DNA of 64,000 nt from Macrobrachium rosenbergii (Eukaryota > Arthropoda > Malacostraca > Decapoda > Palaemonidae), in contig NC_089743.1 in the NCBI RefSeq assembly GCF_040412425.1, forward strand, positions 80,946,471-81,010,470. Reading direction: 5' to 3'. Position numbers and translations under genes: made by a program. The notes beneath the pieces are model-generated. The model was not told the origin of the DNA, searched no databases, and saw only the letters and a list, made by a program, of their open reading frames with translations. Shown piece by piece: positions 12,143 to 24,528 of this stretch. Positions within the stretch are counted from its first letter, which is position 1; every line of letters begins with the position of its first letter.

Positions 12143-13225
12143 ATGCCTCCCAGAAGATATCGTAGAGTGTCGGATGAAGACCGTGAAGGAATCATTGCCC
12201 GATATGAGATTGGAGAAGACGTTTTTTGCTGCTGAATTGCAAATCCCAAGGACAACAACTTATGAAATAATTCGCAATTTTTGCGAGACAGGAGAAAGAC
12301 GAGGATGGAGTAGAAAAGGAGGACCACAGGCTTCTTTGGATAATGACGCTAAAGACTTTTTAGAGGGTACTCATACAGCAACGCTTGCAGAGCTCAACTC
12401 ATCACTTCGCCAAGCATTTCCAAGAAAGCCTCGTGTGTGTGTAATATGACGATATCAAGAGCTTTGGATGGAGAACTAATTACTTTGAAATGATCTCGGA
12501 ATGTTGCCGAAAATCGAAATTCGGGTGAGGTTAAAAATGCACATTTCGCTCATGCTCAGTCTCTGTATGAAGAAGGTGTACATCGGCACAGAGTTATGTG
12601 GACGAGACAGTCTACACTTTATAGACTAGCAGGACTTCCGGTCGAGCTCCACGTGGTCATCGTGCTACAAGGATTGCGACAGGGCAAAGAGTAAATAACG
12701 TAACCTTTAATAGCTGCTATCTCTAATGAAGCAAGTTTGTTTTATTTTGAAGTTCATACTCAGTCGGTGAACAAAGTTATGTTCAAAGACTTCATGACCT
12801 CGCTCTTTGCCGTATTAGGTTCAGATCATACTGTGGTATTAATAGATAATGCACCAATCCATGCTGGAATTGAACAGGACTTTGAGGAGCGAGAAATGAA
12901 GAAACTCCCTGCGTATTCTCCATTCTGGAATCCTATCGAGAATTGTTTTTCTGTTCTCAAAGCTAACATCACAAGGCATTTAAATGGGATTGTCAATAGA
13001 GCAGATGCTCGTGCCGAAGGGAACATAATATGAAGCTAATAGCGTACAGGGAACATTTGCTCAAGCAAGTGGTAGTAATGGATCCCATCCCGACTAAAGA
13101 TGCTGATTTATGCTCAGCGAATCATCAGCATAGCCAGACCTACTTTAGAAGATGGCTTTCACGTGGAGACATTTGGGATTATTTAACAGGGTTTATATAT
13201 ATCTTACCCTTTTCCAAGTTGTGTT
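12143..13225 (+). pseudogene. Tc1-like DDE transposase pseudogene
   Basis: The start is the ATG at 12143 (MPPRRYRRVSDEDRE), an N-terminal helix-turn-helix-like region. The frame shifts at the T-run 12219-12224; the next frame continues with TTTYEIIRNFCETGE and stops at 12449. The first catalytic Asp is in VDET (12601-12603) in yet another frame with a stop behind it. The second is in LIDNAPIHAG (12845-12847), and the Glu is in NPIENCF (12938-12940), preceded by LPAYSPFWNPIE, a signature of this superfamily. The frame shifts again at about 13030. With at least four frame breaks the gene cannot make transposase. In a live element the product would bind the terminal repeats and cut at TA sites. 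Confidence 0.88.
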
Positions 13226-13589
13226 TCAGAGCTCTTGTAAAATAATGCATTGGGATGCATTTCATTAATTTGCATACCTTTTATAAAAAGTGTGATTTTC
13301 TTTTAGGTTGCTAATGATTTAAGAAATATATATGTGTTTTGGTATTTCTGAATGATTTGTAAATACAGTAATCATGCATTTACAATGTATTCCCTTAATT
13401 TTGTAAACTGCCAAATAAACTTGCAACAATGTTCATTCTTTTACTCTCCCCCCCTGTCAATAAATATTTCCTTTTGACATATCTAAATGACTTTGAGAGT
13501 AATTTGATATGGTATTGAATCTAGTACATAACTATATATTTTTCACATAAAAATCATACGTTAGGTAATTTACATGTATTTAAATTTTA

Positions 13590-13667
13590 TTTGTCAATGT
13601 AATTGTTAAAGAATTATGGATCTTTGTCAGTTAGCTTCACTTGGTTCGTCAGACGATTCATTAACTG
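13590..13667. repeat. Right terminal inverted repeat of the Tc1-like element
   Basis: This is the reverse complement of the left end, with about 75% similarity by eye, ending in TTAACTG followed by TA. Confidence 0.8.
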
Positions 13668-14406
13668 TAGTACGAACGTAAAATGCCAGTTGAATACTAA
13701 TCAAATGAGTTGATGTTCATGCTACATACAAGATAGGCATAACATTACTGAGAATGCAGAGAAAACACATACTAAAACAAGTACGGTACAGTATAGTGGT
13801 GGCTGTAACTGCTAATTCATGTTTGGCTAGTCATCATTATGCCAGACATTAGAGTATTAATCCCTTCCTCAGCATTTGTTTTTTCAAGAATTGTCATTTG
13901 TATGTCATTCTCAAGTAATTGTTATTTCTATTCTAAGTAATTATGAGTAATTGTGGATGCAGTTATAGACACCATTTATGTTCTTGCACAGTCCTTACAA
14001 CTATATATGTAAAATTTTAATATTTTGAGTTTTTGACAAATGTCAAATAAATATATGAAGTTGTGTCATTGTGTCTCATTGTCCCTCTTAAATGTGTTTT
14101 GTTAATTAGTAGTGTGACAAAACGGTTGTCAAACAGTTGCTGTAATACGTCAAATCAGTTTCACTCTCTGTCATTCATATATGAAGTGTCAAACAATATG
14201 ATGAACGTTCAAAAACATCTGTGGATTGTCACCGACTTTGGGCAGCCTGATCTCTTGTGTGAAAAGGTGTCATGTCCTGTTTGGATCACTCTTCATTTGT
14301 AAGTGAAGTGAAAGTTTTTAATAAATCCTCCGTTCCTGAACTAAGACATTGTTTCCTCGGATACATTCAGGACTTTGTGTCACTTTATAATGGGCTACCT
14401 GGTATT
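13668..14406. other. No recognised feature
   Basis: AT-rich sequence without a recognisable gene, repeat or RNA. Confidence 0.5.
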
Positions 14407-14471
<65 letters not shown>

Positions 14472-14477
14472 TATATG

Positions 14478-14543
<66 letters not shown>
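14407..14543. repeat. (AT)n microsatellite
   Basis: Interrupted AT runs of about 135 bp in total. Confidence 0.95.
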
Positions 14544-14545
<2 letters not shown>

Positions 14546-14820
14546 AATGTTTGAAGATACTCAAAAAGATAAGTTTCCTGGAATATGTTATGAATTTGTT
14601 TTGTCGCTCTTTAAATGTTCTAGTTCAGAGTAAGTTCGCGGAGGCTGTTCACTAAAGAGGACTCGGAACCAACATTATTTTAGGTATTAAAACCGCCTTT
14701 ACTGGTTTGTACACCTGACACCATTTTAGCGTTATCGTTTCCCGTTTTGATTTCGGCATTCCAAGTAGATGGTATCGGCGTTTTTTTATGTAAAACTAGA
14801 CTTATATAGGAGGTGTGCGC

Positions 14821-14903
14821 TCATTAATTAGTACATTTGTACAACAGTTGTCAAGGCCTCTCTCTCTTCATTAAGTAGTACATTTGTACAACAGTTTTCA
14901 AGG

Positions 14904-14978
<75 letters not shown>

Positions 14979-15068
14979 ATTAAGTAGTACATTTGTACAA
15001 CAGTTTTCGAGGCCTCTCTCTCTCTCTCTCTCTCTTCATCAAGCAGTACATTTATACAACAGTTTTCA

Positions 15069-15136
<68 letters not shown>
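14821..15136. repeat. Compound minisatellite with internal (CT)n tracts
   Basis: Four copies of a ~40-bp block (TTCATTAAGTAGTACATTTG, then TACAACAGTTTTCAAGGCC) start near 14821, 14867, 14976 and 15036. Each ends in a CT tract of very different length: about 10, 75, 20 and 65 bp. The array is a tandem repeat in which the microsatellite is part of each unit. Confidence 0.9.
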
Positions 15137-15143
<7 letters not shown>

Positions 15144-16714
15144 TAGGTCTGGCCTGGGTCTTATGTTCAGTCACGTATTTTGTAAGGATTACCGTGGCTT
15201 TAATACTATTAGAAATAGAACTCTTTTGCATGTTTTATATTCTGGTTTTTTCATGCGCACATGATAGACATACTCGTATTTCAAGAGCATCTTGGAAACT
15301 GTGGGAAAATAAAATAAGGAAAATGTTTGTCATGGGCGCGGTGCCCCAGTAGAAGACGTAAAATTTGAAGGAAATACCGAAGCACCCTCAACCATCACCA
15401 CATTGTCGTTATTCTCTTGGCCCTTTGAATGCATATTTGCAGCGGTCACACTAAGTGCGGGGCCCTCTCGAGTCTGTTGAAGCAGTTTGTCTCGTACAAG
15501 GTTAACCACTTGTATTTATTTATTTGTTGATCAACGCGCGCGCGCGTGTGTTTTTGATAAGGTAATTTTAGATACCAAGAATGGATCTCGTTTTCTTGAG
15601 AGCAATGAGTAAATTTGGTCTTGGGAATTTGAATTTGTGTGTCTGGTTGCTATCCTAATTGTAGCCAGACTTGACCAACCTCTTTTGGATGACAGTAAAT
15701 TGGGAAAAAGAACAAAAGTCGTTATGTATCACAATCAAGAGAAAAGCGTGGATGAAGGCGATATGAAAAAGATCACCTGATTTCAGATTTACGTCAGATG
15801 TCAGTTGGTAATGCTGTCTTTGTTACTGGAGGTATTCAGTTAGGGGTGAATGATTATGCGGTAAAAATAGCAAGCTTACTGAATATCATTACTTATATTT
15901 ATTACATTTTGTTCGTCGGCACGTTATGCATATAATCACGGGATATCTTTACTGTACAGTAAATTCTCCGTGGGTGTATTAAGGGTGTTTGTAGACTCAT
16001 GCATATACTGTACGTGTGTTGATATTAAATATGCTTGGGCAAATTAAGCGTATCACCCCGAATCTGCATTCATCACGACAATACCGTAGTCGTCTCTGTT
16101 ATCGTAACCGAGGCAAGGAATCAATGCATTTGCTTACAAGGTTATGTTTTTGTTTGTAGACGTTGTAGGGTTGGAACGAGGAGTTTGTCTTTCTAAGCAA
16201 GTGTTCAGTGTGGTCGGCTCCTGTAACCTTGCAAAATATAGGCCTACAGTATGTTCGATCTTCGGAGCAGTTTACATAGGTGTCTGGGCATTCCACGAAT
16301 TCCCCTTTTGTTTTATATTTCCCATTGTAATCTCTATCTTTTCTTTGAATTTATCAACGTAGACGTCTTGTCCTTTGTCGTCTTTTGGTGGCTAGAAAAA
16401 CTTATATTCTATAATGAACGCAGTCTTTTTACAAGTTGCCTTTTTGAACCGGATCTGACATCTGTAGTGTTTGGTTTCCTGTGGAAGTGCTCTTTGCAAG
16501 TTTTTAAGACTTGATGTATTCTGGGCATATTACTTTGAGTCAGAGCTGCAGGAGGAGGAAATCCGGAACATGTTGACAGAGGAAGTGTAGTCCTAGCCAT
16601 GATAATAGTTTCTCGTTGCGCACTCTTGTTTAAACTTTTGATGACTTTGATGACTTCATTTCGTTTACATGTTTGCTTACACACGCAAACATACATTCAC
16701 ACATACACACATAC

Positions 16715-16717
<3 letters not shown>
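15137..16717. other. No recognised gene
   Basis: Several short frames occur, none recognisable. A (CG)n tract lies at 15535-15547, an alternating purine-pyrimidine run. Confidence 0.5.

Positions 16718-16782
<65 letters not shown>
16718..16782. repeat. (AT)n microsatellite
   Basis: About 32 AT repeats preceded by CACA/CATACA repeats (16680-16715) and followed by a T run. The sequence from 16783 to 17222 holds nothing I recognise. Confidence 0.95.
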
Positions 16783-16783
<1 letters not shown>

Positions 16784-17222
16784 TTTTCCTGTCAAGCATT
16801 AAACCGAACTGCAGAATAATTTCGTACTCACAGAGGCTCCACGCTGTTACCATGATCCCTTCGTGGAATTTTTCATCGTCATCTTTTCCTTCCACCTCCA
16901 TTTCTTTCATCTTAACCCATGTTTCATCACGAAACCCATGTTTTATCCCTTTCCACTCCCTTCCTACTAAGTTCCAACTCGCTTAGTTACATCCACATTT
17001 TTACCCTTTCTTTCCAACTTGAACTTCAGATATCTGCTTTCGCCTCAACTAGATTATTTGGTATACCTGAGTCAGTCACACCTATCTTCATTGCATAAAT
17101 TGATCTGCTGTCAACGGTGTAATAATATGTAATCTAGCAGTTTTTTTTTAGCATTTTCTTTTTCCCAAGTACACGTGAATTACCGTCTTTGGAAACTGAC
17201 TGACTCACTATTTAGTGTTTAT

Positions 17223-17310
17223 AATTACCTCCGTCCCTACTTTCTCGCCTCCATCTTACTGTCCAACCTCTTTAACGATTATTTCTTAGTGCAGCTGTCG
17301 GGTTGCTCCC
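17223..17310 (-). repeat. SINE-like family B, first half of a split copy
   Basis: Matches the family B segment with CCTCC, TTTCTCGCC, TCTAACAATT-like and TTAGTGCA(G/A)CTG blocks up to the T-run at 17312, where similarity stops abruptly. The rest of the element resumes at 18246. Confidence 0.55.
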
Positions 17311-17659
17311 ATTTTTTTTTATCTTTCATTTGAGAAAATTTACAATATTTTTACATTCTTAATTGTATTACAATCAGAATTTAACCAGAGTTAACTTTAC
17401 CAAAAACAAATATAATTTTATTGTACCATTCGGGTTGACAAATATTTTATCATGTGCATTTTACAAATAATCTATGTATTTCAATGTTAATATTTTGCTG
17501 TAGTTACCCACATAAGATTTTATCAGTACATATCTATTTTTTATTATCCTTGATATTATAAACCGTCCAATACCACCGTTTTCTTTTATTCCTGCAATGT
17601 GGGCTAACCAAATCCCAACAACATAGTCACATATCAAAATTACAGCAGTGTTCCTGTCA

Positions 17660-18240
17660 TTTTTTTTATTGTGCTTTAAAATCTAATTTTAAAATTTTCA
17701 GTAAACTTTTTGTCTTGAAGTGACACAATTCATTTAATAAATCACAAAACCAATTAAGCAGCTTCTTGTTACACTTACAGAAATAAATTAAATGCATCAC
17801 ATTTTCTGACTTTTTGCAGTTTTCACACAGTTTACTATTTGACATTTTCATCATATACAGTATCTTTTGTGGCCAGAATTTCATGACTATATTTGTACAA
17901 AATTTCTCTATCATAACTGTTAATCAATTTACTGTTAACATTTCCCCAAATAGTTTTCCATTCAGAGAAAGGCTATTCCTCTTAAGTTTTTGGGTTGAAC
18001 TTGTCATGTCTCGATAAAAACCCATAAATACTCTTAGAGTTCACATTTGGATAGTTTTCCATCTTTATTACCTTCCGTAAGCTTCTTATGTCACAATAGT
18101 AGGGCGAGGATACAATAACTATATCTGTCATATTTTGTTCAACCTCCAAAAGATACGATGTCGTCATCATTTCCATATTTAGATTTTTGTGTTTCATCTA
18201 ATTTAATATCTGGATATATTTATCCAGCTGGCCAACCACT
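17660..18240 (-). pseudogene. LINE (non-LTR retrotransposon) 3' fragment
   Basis: On the minus strand the translated pieces include SYDREILYKYSHEIL, a typical stretch after the reverse transcriptase. Next comes SKLCENCKKSENVMHLIYFC, which has the Cys-X2-Cys...His-X4-Cys pattern of the RT-associated zinc-binding domain. The final frame (17914 to 17666) stays open for 82 codons and ends at TAA close to an A-rich tail. Stops and frame changes separate it from the upstream frame (18197-17982). The catalytic RT core is absent, so this is a 5'-truncated insertion. It splits a family B SINE. The product would have acted in target-primed reverse transcription. Confidence 0.7.
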
Positions 18241-18245
18241 CTAAC

Positions 18246-18306
18246 TATTTTCACTGCCGTGAGTGTTGCTGAATGGCGAAAAGTGCTCCAGTGCTTGGCT
18301 TTGTAA
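18246..18306 (-). repeat. SINE-like family B, second half of the split copy
   Basis: TGTTGCTGAATGGCGAAAAG and CCAGTGCTTGGC match the end of family B copies (8700-8745). It resumes where the half at 17223-17310 broke off, so the ~0.93 kb between was inserted later. Confidence 0.55.
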
Positions 18307-19337
18307 CCTAGATTTGATGATTCATTCTTTGGAAACCAAGGATATCTGGCAGGCGAGCCCTTTTCCTAACGCATTTCCACAGGATGCTCTATTCTCACTC
18401 GAAGAGCCCCACAGTAGCACAAAAACTCTTCCATATATTGCAAACCCAGCCAAGCATAGATAGACTCAGATCCAGAAATATTCTCTCTCCCTCGTATTTT
18501 TTCTATTTCTGGAACATATACTTTCAACTTTAAAACTTTTGTACTTGCCACACTTAATGTTGCCCATACAGTAGTAAAGCTAATGCACTCGCAGTGTTTC
18601 CCCCCTTCCCTACAGTCCTGACACTGCTAGTGGTACCCTTCCATACCTCGAAACCTTTTCTTGATCCCAGGTACTCTTTATCATTCCTGCACACTTTGAC
18701 CTTTCACCTTGTCTCTCTAAGTGACAAAATATCCAACTTTCTCTGCTTATGGAAATCAAGTATCGTGCATTTCCTCTTTCCTGCCCGAACTCAGGTCAGA
18801 ATTCAAAATAACTTGTCATTCCACCATGAGGGTGCAATTTTAGGTATTCTTTTTCATAGCATACAGAGAGAGTGGGGTGGATGTGAATCACTGGAAAGTG
18901 CTGCATCCGCTATTTAGAGGGCGTCTCCTTTACCAAGAGGTTCACAATTGTTTACCGGAGGCTGCTTTTCCAAAAGGTACGTTTTCTTCATAACAAAAAT
19001 CATTGGCACTCTGTGTGGTTGCATCATTTATATCCGCCTTTGCAGCAGTCAGTTAGTAGACTGGTTGCCACTGTCCTCAAGAGATCGTCGTCAACCTCAT
19101 TAATTCTCCCCATCTAATGTTATTTCATCCTTTGGTGTAGCCTCCTGCACTCTCTCCTCAGTACTTCTGTTTTCGTTAAGGCATTTTGAGTCTCATCTTT
19201 GTAAATGTGATGCATTGAACAAACTGTCAGTGCTGTGGTTTGTTGCTGATCCAAAAGTATGTCAAGTTACTCCATTCGAAGTCTCTTCCACCAACAACTT
19301 CTTTCATTATGAAATCTGTAAGGCAAACAGCAAGGGT
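18307..19337. other. No recognised gene
   Basis: C/T-rich stretches and short frames only; nothing supported. Confidence 0.5.
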
Positions 19338-19633
19338 GAAATAACGGTGACCGCCCTATAGTCCGAAGGCCCGATAGTCCGAAGGCCCGATGGTCCGAAG
19401 GCCCGATGGCGAAGTCCGATAGTCCGAAAGTCAGCAGGCCCGATGGTCCAAAGGGTCCGATAGTCCGAAGTCAAGAAGGCCCGATAGTCCGACGGACGTA
19501 ATCAGCCCCCACCCCTTCATAGCTAATGCGGCAAAATTAACCAGTAAACACGTCGCAATGCCGGCTTAGACCTACGACTATCGGACCTTCGGACTATCGG
19601 GCCTTCGGACTAACGGACTGTAATCGAAATAAC
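19338..19633. mobile_element. Foldback element made of 15-bp iterons
   Basis: The left side (19355-19497) has about nine tandem variants of CCGATAGTCCGAAGG. After a 75-bp unrelated centre, the right side (19573-19619) carries about three copies in inverted orientation. The whole is flanked by the 8-bp direct repeat GAAATAAC (19338-19345 and 19626-19633), consistent with a target duplication of hAT- or P-like length. There is no open frame. The class is inferred; the repeats and flanks are directly visible. Confidence 0.75.
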
Positions 19634-21605
19634 AGCCTCTTGCAGCACTTCACTGCTTGCTGGCAAGGGCCCGCGCCGCCTTCAGGCATGGGTATCTGAA
19701 CCAATTAACCAATAAGACAATCGACAGGACAAGTCTCCTTGATGAAATTGTGGGGATTTCGAATGTAAAATATTAGGGGAAAACTTGAAGCTGTTGGGAC
19801 TGAGTAGTCGTGTGGCAAATTTGGAGCAAGTAGTATTGAATTATATAAAAATTAATGTTACAAGAAAGGAAGGAGTGGTAAAAAGGTTTGGATAATGTAA
19901 GAATGGTTCATTTGGATCCGCGAGGTTGGCTGGACATGAGAAGGGAAAACAGATGTCATATTGCGAAGCTTTTATATATAATTGGGGCATAATTTCCAAG
20001 AAGCACGATTCAGTATGCAAGATAAGTTCATATGATACAGGAACAGAAGGATGCTTGTGTTAGTAACTATTAACCTGTTGTTATCAGATTAGAACATTTG
20101 GTTTGGTTTATGAAAGTTCGGTCTGACGACCGGGCGGGCAATGGAGCCGTTTGGTTATGCATTACCGTTGGGGATTTTTTTTCTTCCAGTTCGGAGGGAG
20201 GTCTTTGAGAGGCCGTTTTGGTGGCGAAGAGACGAATTCAGGTATCAGGAACTGGACAAACTTGGTCCAAATTGTTCACAGTTAAGTGACGCAAAATTTT
20301 TCACAGACTTTTGATCAACTCCTTGAGTTCAGCGTTAGAAGCCATTCAGTGACCAGCTAGAAATAGAAGTCCACCTTAATTCTGTTTTTCTCTTTGAGAA
20401 TAATAAGTATTCCTTAAACCTAGATACAACCTGTTTATACAGCACCTGTTGTAGACGAACAGAATTGCGAATTAACGTAAATTGTTGATTATTAAAATTT
20501 ATGTATATTACTCTTTTGTGGGGTTATTGCACTAGCAGAAAGTGAGACTGGCTTAAAATTACTGAAAAGCCCTGCCTAACCGACAAGTTTTGCCGCTTGT
20601 CATTTGTGCGTTTGCAAGTGTTCTCAGAAGTAATTACAAGATAGCAGGCATGAGAAAGTCATCTAGATTTCAGACATCTGAGACAAGCAGGTTTATTATG
20701 ACAGTCTCAGTCGATGATGAGATTCTAATTATGACTAGTCGAGAGAGAGAGAGAGAGAGAATATTGCAGTTATATGAAATCATAATTCTGTGCAGCCTGC
20801 ATTGACCCAGGCCAGCATGCACAGCGTTATCGTGAATCCTACCCGTATGTAGCTCTCAATTTAAGGTGCGACTTGTGACTCACCGTCTGTTTGAGCCGTG
20901 ACGGGTATTGGTCTCGTATGGTCTGGATGCAAGGCGGCAGGGTGTTGCCGATCGAACCGTTTTCGAGCCGAGACCCAAGTGTCCAGTCACAACTGTTCTG
21001 CAGACGCAAGAGACCAACGGTACGCTCTCGCTGTGGTATCAAACGCGACTTGCAGATCAACACGCCTTGCTTTAGATATCGCCGGCACATGAAGTTTCAA
21101 AGTGACACTGGTAGTGAGATACCGTAACACTCTTGGGGGAGGCATTTGACACGCTTTTGGAATCTTGTCTTGGAAAAAATCTGTGTAAGTATGCGTCTAT
21201 GGGTCTCGGAATCATTTAACCTATATATAATCAAGAATCGATTTAATGGCGAATAAAATTTTATGCTGCAAAGAGTTGATTAACGCTAAAACCAGACATG
21301 AATTAATCCAGAGTTGTTGGTGCTGAAAACATTATTATGATTTAAGCAAATGCTGAAAACGTTTTAATATAACTAATAAAACGTTAACCCCGCATTTGAT
21401 CAAGAATATTAACAAAAAAATTTCATGAGGTTTCCATTGACTCCAGGTAGGCGTCCTGGACAAATTCATACTCGCCTGCGTTCCCTTTTACCCTGTGACA
21501 AATCCAATTGAAAGTCGAAAGCTTAAAGAATATGTTCGTCACAACTCGTGTTCAAAGCATGCATATTGGAGTTTATCGATGAACGTTTCCACCAGATCAG
21601 GGCGA

Positions 21606-21609
<4 letters not shown>
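19634..21609. other. No recognised gene
   Basis: Mixed sequence. A GC-richer island at 20880-21120 is open on both strands for 64 to 83 codons, but neither translation is recognisable and there is no codon or splice support. A short GA run lies at 20742-20760. Confidence 0.4.

Positions 21610-21664
<55 letters not shown>
21610..21664. repeat. (CT)n microsatellite
   Basis: About 27 CT repeats, then CACA repeats, directly followed by a SINE fragment. Confidence 0.95.
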
Positions 21665-21668
<4 letters not shown>

Positions 21669-21686
21669 CTCACACACACACACACA

Positions 21687-21747
21687 AACTTGGGCCTAGC
21701 AAAGTGCTAGCCGACAACTCTACCGACTCGTCCAACGAAGAACTAGT
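21687..21747 (-). repeat. SINE-like family A, terminal fragment
   Basis: CAAAGTGCTAGCCGACAACT and CGACTCGTCCAACGAAGAACT match the tRNA-like end of copies 1 and 2. Only this end is present, joined to the CT/CA microsatellite, as expected for a 5' fragment or a recombined copy. Confidence 0.7.
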
Positions 21748-22190
21748 TAGTCAGTACGTTTTTAAAAACCAGACCATGATTCAAATTCTGGCTGGTGCAA
21801 AAATACTTTAAAGTTGAAATTCCCCTTGGTTGCGACTTATTCCCAAGGGAGAGTGCACTGGATATTAAATACTATCCATGATTTAGTATTTACTAATTTA
21901 TGTAAGGGTTTGTGGCATATTCACACAGTCATTTCGATTAATTTTCCACATAATTGTTTTTATATTATTAGTTGAAATAATTGTCGCCTTGCGTTGGTTT
22001 ATTCGATTGTTTTAAGGTGCTTAGGACCTTATTTTGGTGAGTTTTTATGGGCTAGTATTTAACATTATTGTCAAGGTAAATGCATTTTTTTAATTAAAAG
22101 AACTGCAAAAAGATTGAACTATCAAAAGTTTTGTTTTTATTTTTATGTCATGACACTGTTAATGATATTATTTGGTGTTGATAGTCTTCA

Positions 22191-22191
<1 letters not shown>
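21748..22191. other. No recognised feature
   Basis: AT-rich sequence without a gene-like frame or repeat copy. Confidence 0.5.
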
Positions 22192-22551
<360 letters not shown>

Positions 22552-22884
22552 TAACTATAACCATATACACAAATACAGAAAATGAGTTGTATGAAAGAAA
22601 AACACTACAACAAAACATGGTTATGACAGGTGTAAAGGAACAGCTGAAGTGTCTTGTCATCAAAGACTCGAGTATTGGTAGTTCCAGTTGGTTTTGAAGT
22701 TCGTCAAGTTATGCAGAAATTGTTGTTTTCAGTGGGAGTTTTACAAATTTTGTATGAAGAGAGTGTTCAGGGTTGGAGATTTTACCCCTGTACGAAAACT
22801 TACCCCTATGAGAATCTACGTGTTCTTAATTTAGAAGTCTCCAAGTGGATACAACATAAATCCCCAAATTACACTTCGGGCATG

Positions 22885-23145
22885 AGTACTTATACAATAC
22901 ACTACTCTGGAGGACATCGTAGCACAGAGCTGATCCTTGAATTTAAAAAAAAAAGCCAATTGTAAGGGGATTCAAAGCACCAAAATGTCCATTTCAGAAG
23001 AAATGTACCAGCATTATTCCAAAACAGTTTGGTGCTTTGAATGTTAAACTTGTTCCTGTAACTCCCTAATGATCAGCTCTATTTATATATTTAAGGATCA
23101 GCTCTGTGCCGTGATGTCCTCTGGAGTGTAGTATAAATAACATAT
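22885..23145. repeat. Long imperfect hairpin
   Basis: The outer arms (22885-22948 and 23084-23140) share GGATCAGCTCTGTGC, GATGTCCTC and ATTTAAGGATC-type blocks in inverted order. A second inner pair (22968-22985 and 23026-23043) shares ATTCAAAGCACCAAA. The stem would span most of 260 bp. No transposon end or target duplication was identified. Confidence 0.7.
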
Positions 23146-24467
23146 GAGCATTCAAATGGTTGAAAACCAAATATTTGCTCCTGACAGGTGTTTTTAGGCA
23201 GTGTCCTATCCGTATTAGTGACAAATTTTACAAAACTTCCAAGACCCTGTCCCTTTCCCCTATCTTTCAAGTACCTTCCCTAAAATTAAACCTCTTGCAC
23301 ATTTGTCTTGAAATTAATGGATCAAGTTAAGCATACCATTACCATGACACATTTATACTCTTACTGAAACTTATATAGATATAGACAGTGATGTTTCTTT
23401 TCAGTGCGTTATTAGAATAAACTACCATTTTGCTCCTGCCCAATTGATTGTAGGATTTTCAGCACGTAAAAAAAAATTCACTGTTAACGTGCATTTCTTG
23501 CACGTCTTTTGTTCTGTTTTAATTTAGCAAGAAAAACCTGCACTTAGAAAGAATCTGCTTGTACTACCATACTATAGTATAATATTTTTGATGGTATTCC
23601 CATCTGTTTAAGAATTTTGCGAATTATTGTAGCATTTAAGCATTTAAGAACAAGAAACAATGAAACATGTACATATGAAGAACCCTCCTATCAGTACTAA
23701 GAAAGAGAGTAAAGGAAAACACCATCATAGAAAGAGGGGCCTAATGAATAGTTAGGGTAGTTATATGGAACATGAGACATTGCAGCTGACACCAGATTCA
23801 TAGCAATCAAGTGAAGTTTTGAGTGGCAACATTATTTTGGAGTGGTACTTTAAGAATAAATGTAATGGGACAAGGAATGAGTGGGGAGATATATTATAAA
23901 TCATGATGAGAGTAGTGTGAAGTATGTAACGAACAACATGACAGCTACAATAAACCGAACTGTGGGAAAGAAGTAGGTAGTTCAATTTAAAAGTGGTAAT
24001 AGCCTCACGTAGTAAGCAGTATTATGGGTTTGAGAAAAGGTGTGGTTGGACAGGGAACGTTGTTTTGTAGAACAACAGAATTGTGAATGGGTAGGAATTA
24101 AAAATTTCTAAATTAATTGTTTCAGGGGTCAAGGATGGTGGGAAGTGTAATGTGATGGGTCTTTGTGAGATTAGTGAGGAAAAAGTTGGTGGAACTAGAA
24201 ATATTGTGGGAAAGTCTATTAACATAAAGACATTGTATGAATGTTATTTTGAAAAGGCAAGGTCTTGGGTGGGCCAAAGAAATATAGAACACAAGTATAA
24301 AGTCAAGGGAGTAAAGAGGCAGAAAGGTATTGTAAGTGGAAAAAGTAAGGGATAAGGAAAATTGTATTGGGAAATAACAAAGGGAAAAATGACATCTTGA
24401 AATTGTAATGGACAGTGTGATTGTTAGAAGTATTGATGAAGCAAGTACATTGTTGGAGGAAAACTAT

Positions 24468-24528
<61 letters not shown>

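Larger units (their letters stand above)
11789..13667 (+). mobile_element. Tc1/mariner-like DNA transposon, inactive
   Basis: Inverted terminal repeats of about 75 bp begin CAGTTAAC at 11789 and end GTTAACTG-like at 13667, and share TCGT(T/C)TGACGAACCAA. A TA follows the right end at 13668-13669; the left flank reads GA, so the target duplication is decayed. The 1.88-kb interior encodes one broken DDE transposase on the + strand. This layout fits the IS630-Tc1-mariner superfamily. Subfamily assignment would need a search. Confidence 0.85.

Noticed and set aside
20839..21127. GC-rich island open on both strands as a gene
   Set aside because: The two overlapping translations are both unrecognisable. 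No splice or repeat support; equal openness on both strands argues for composition.
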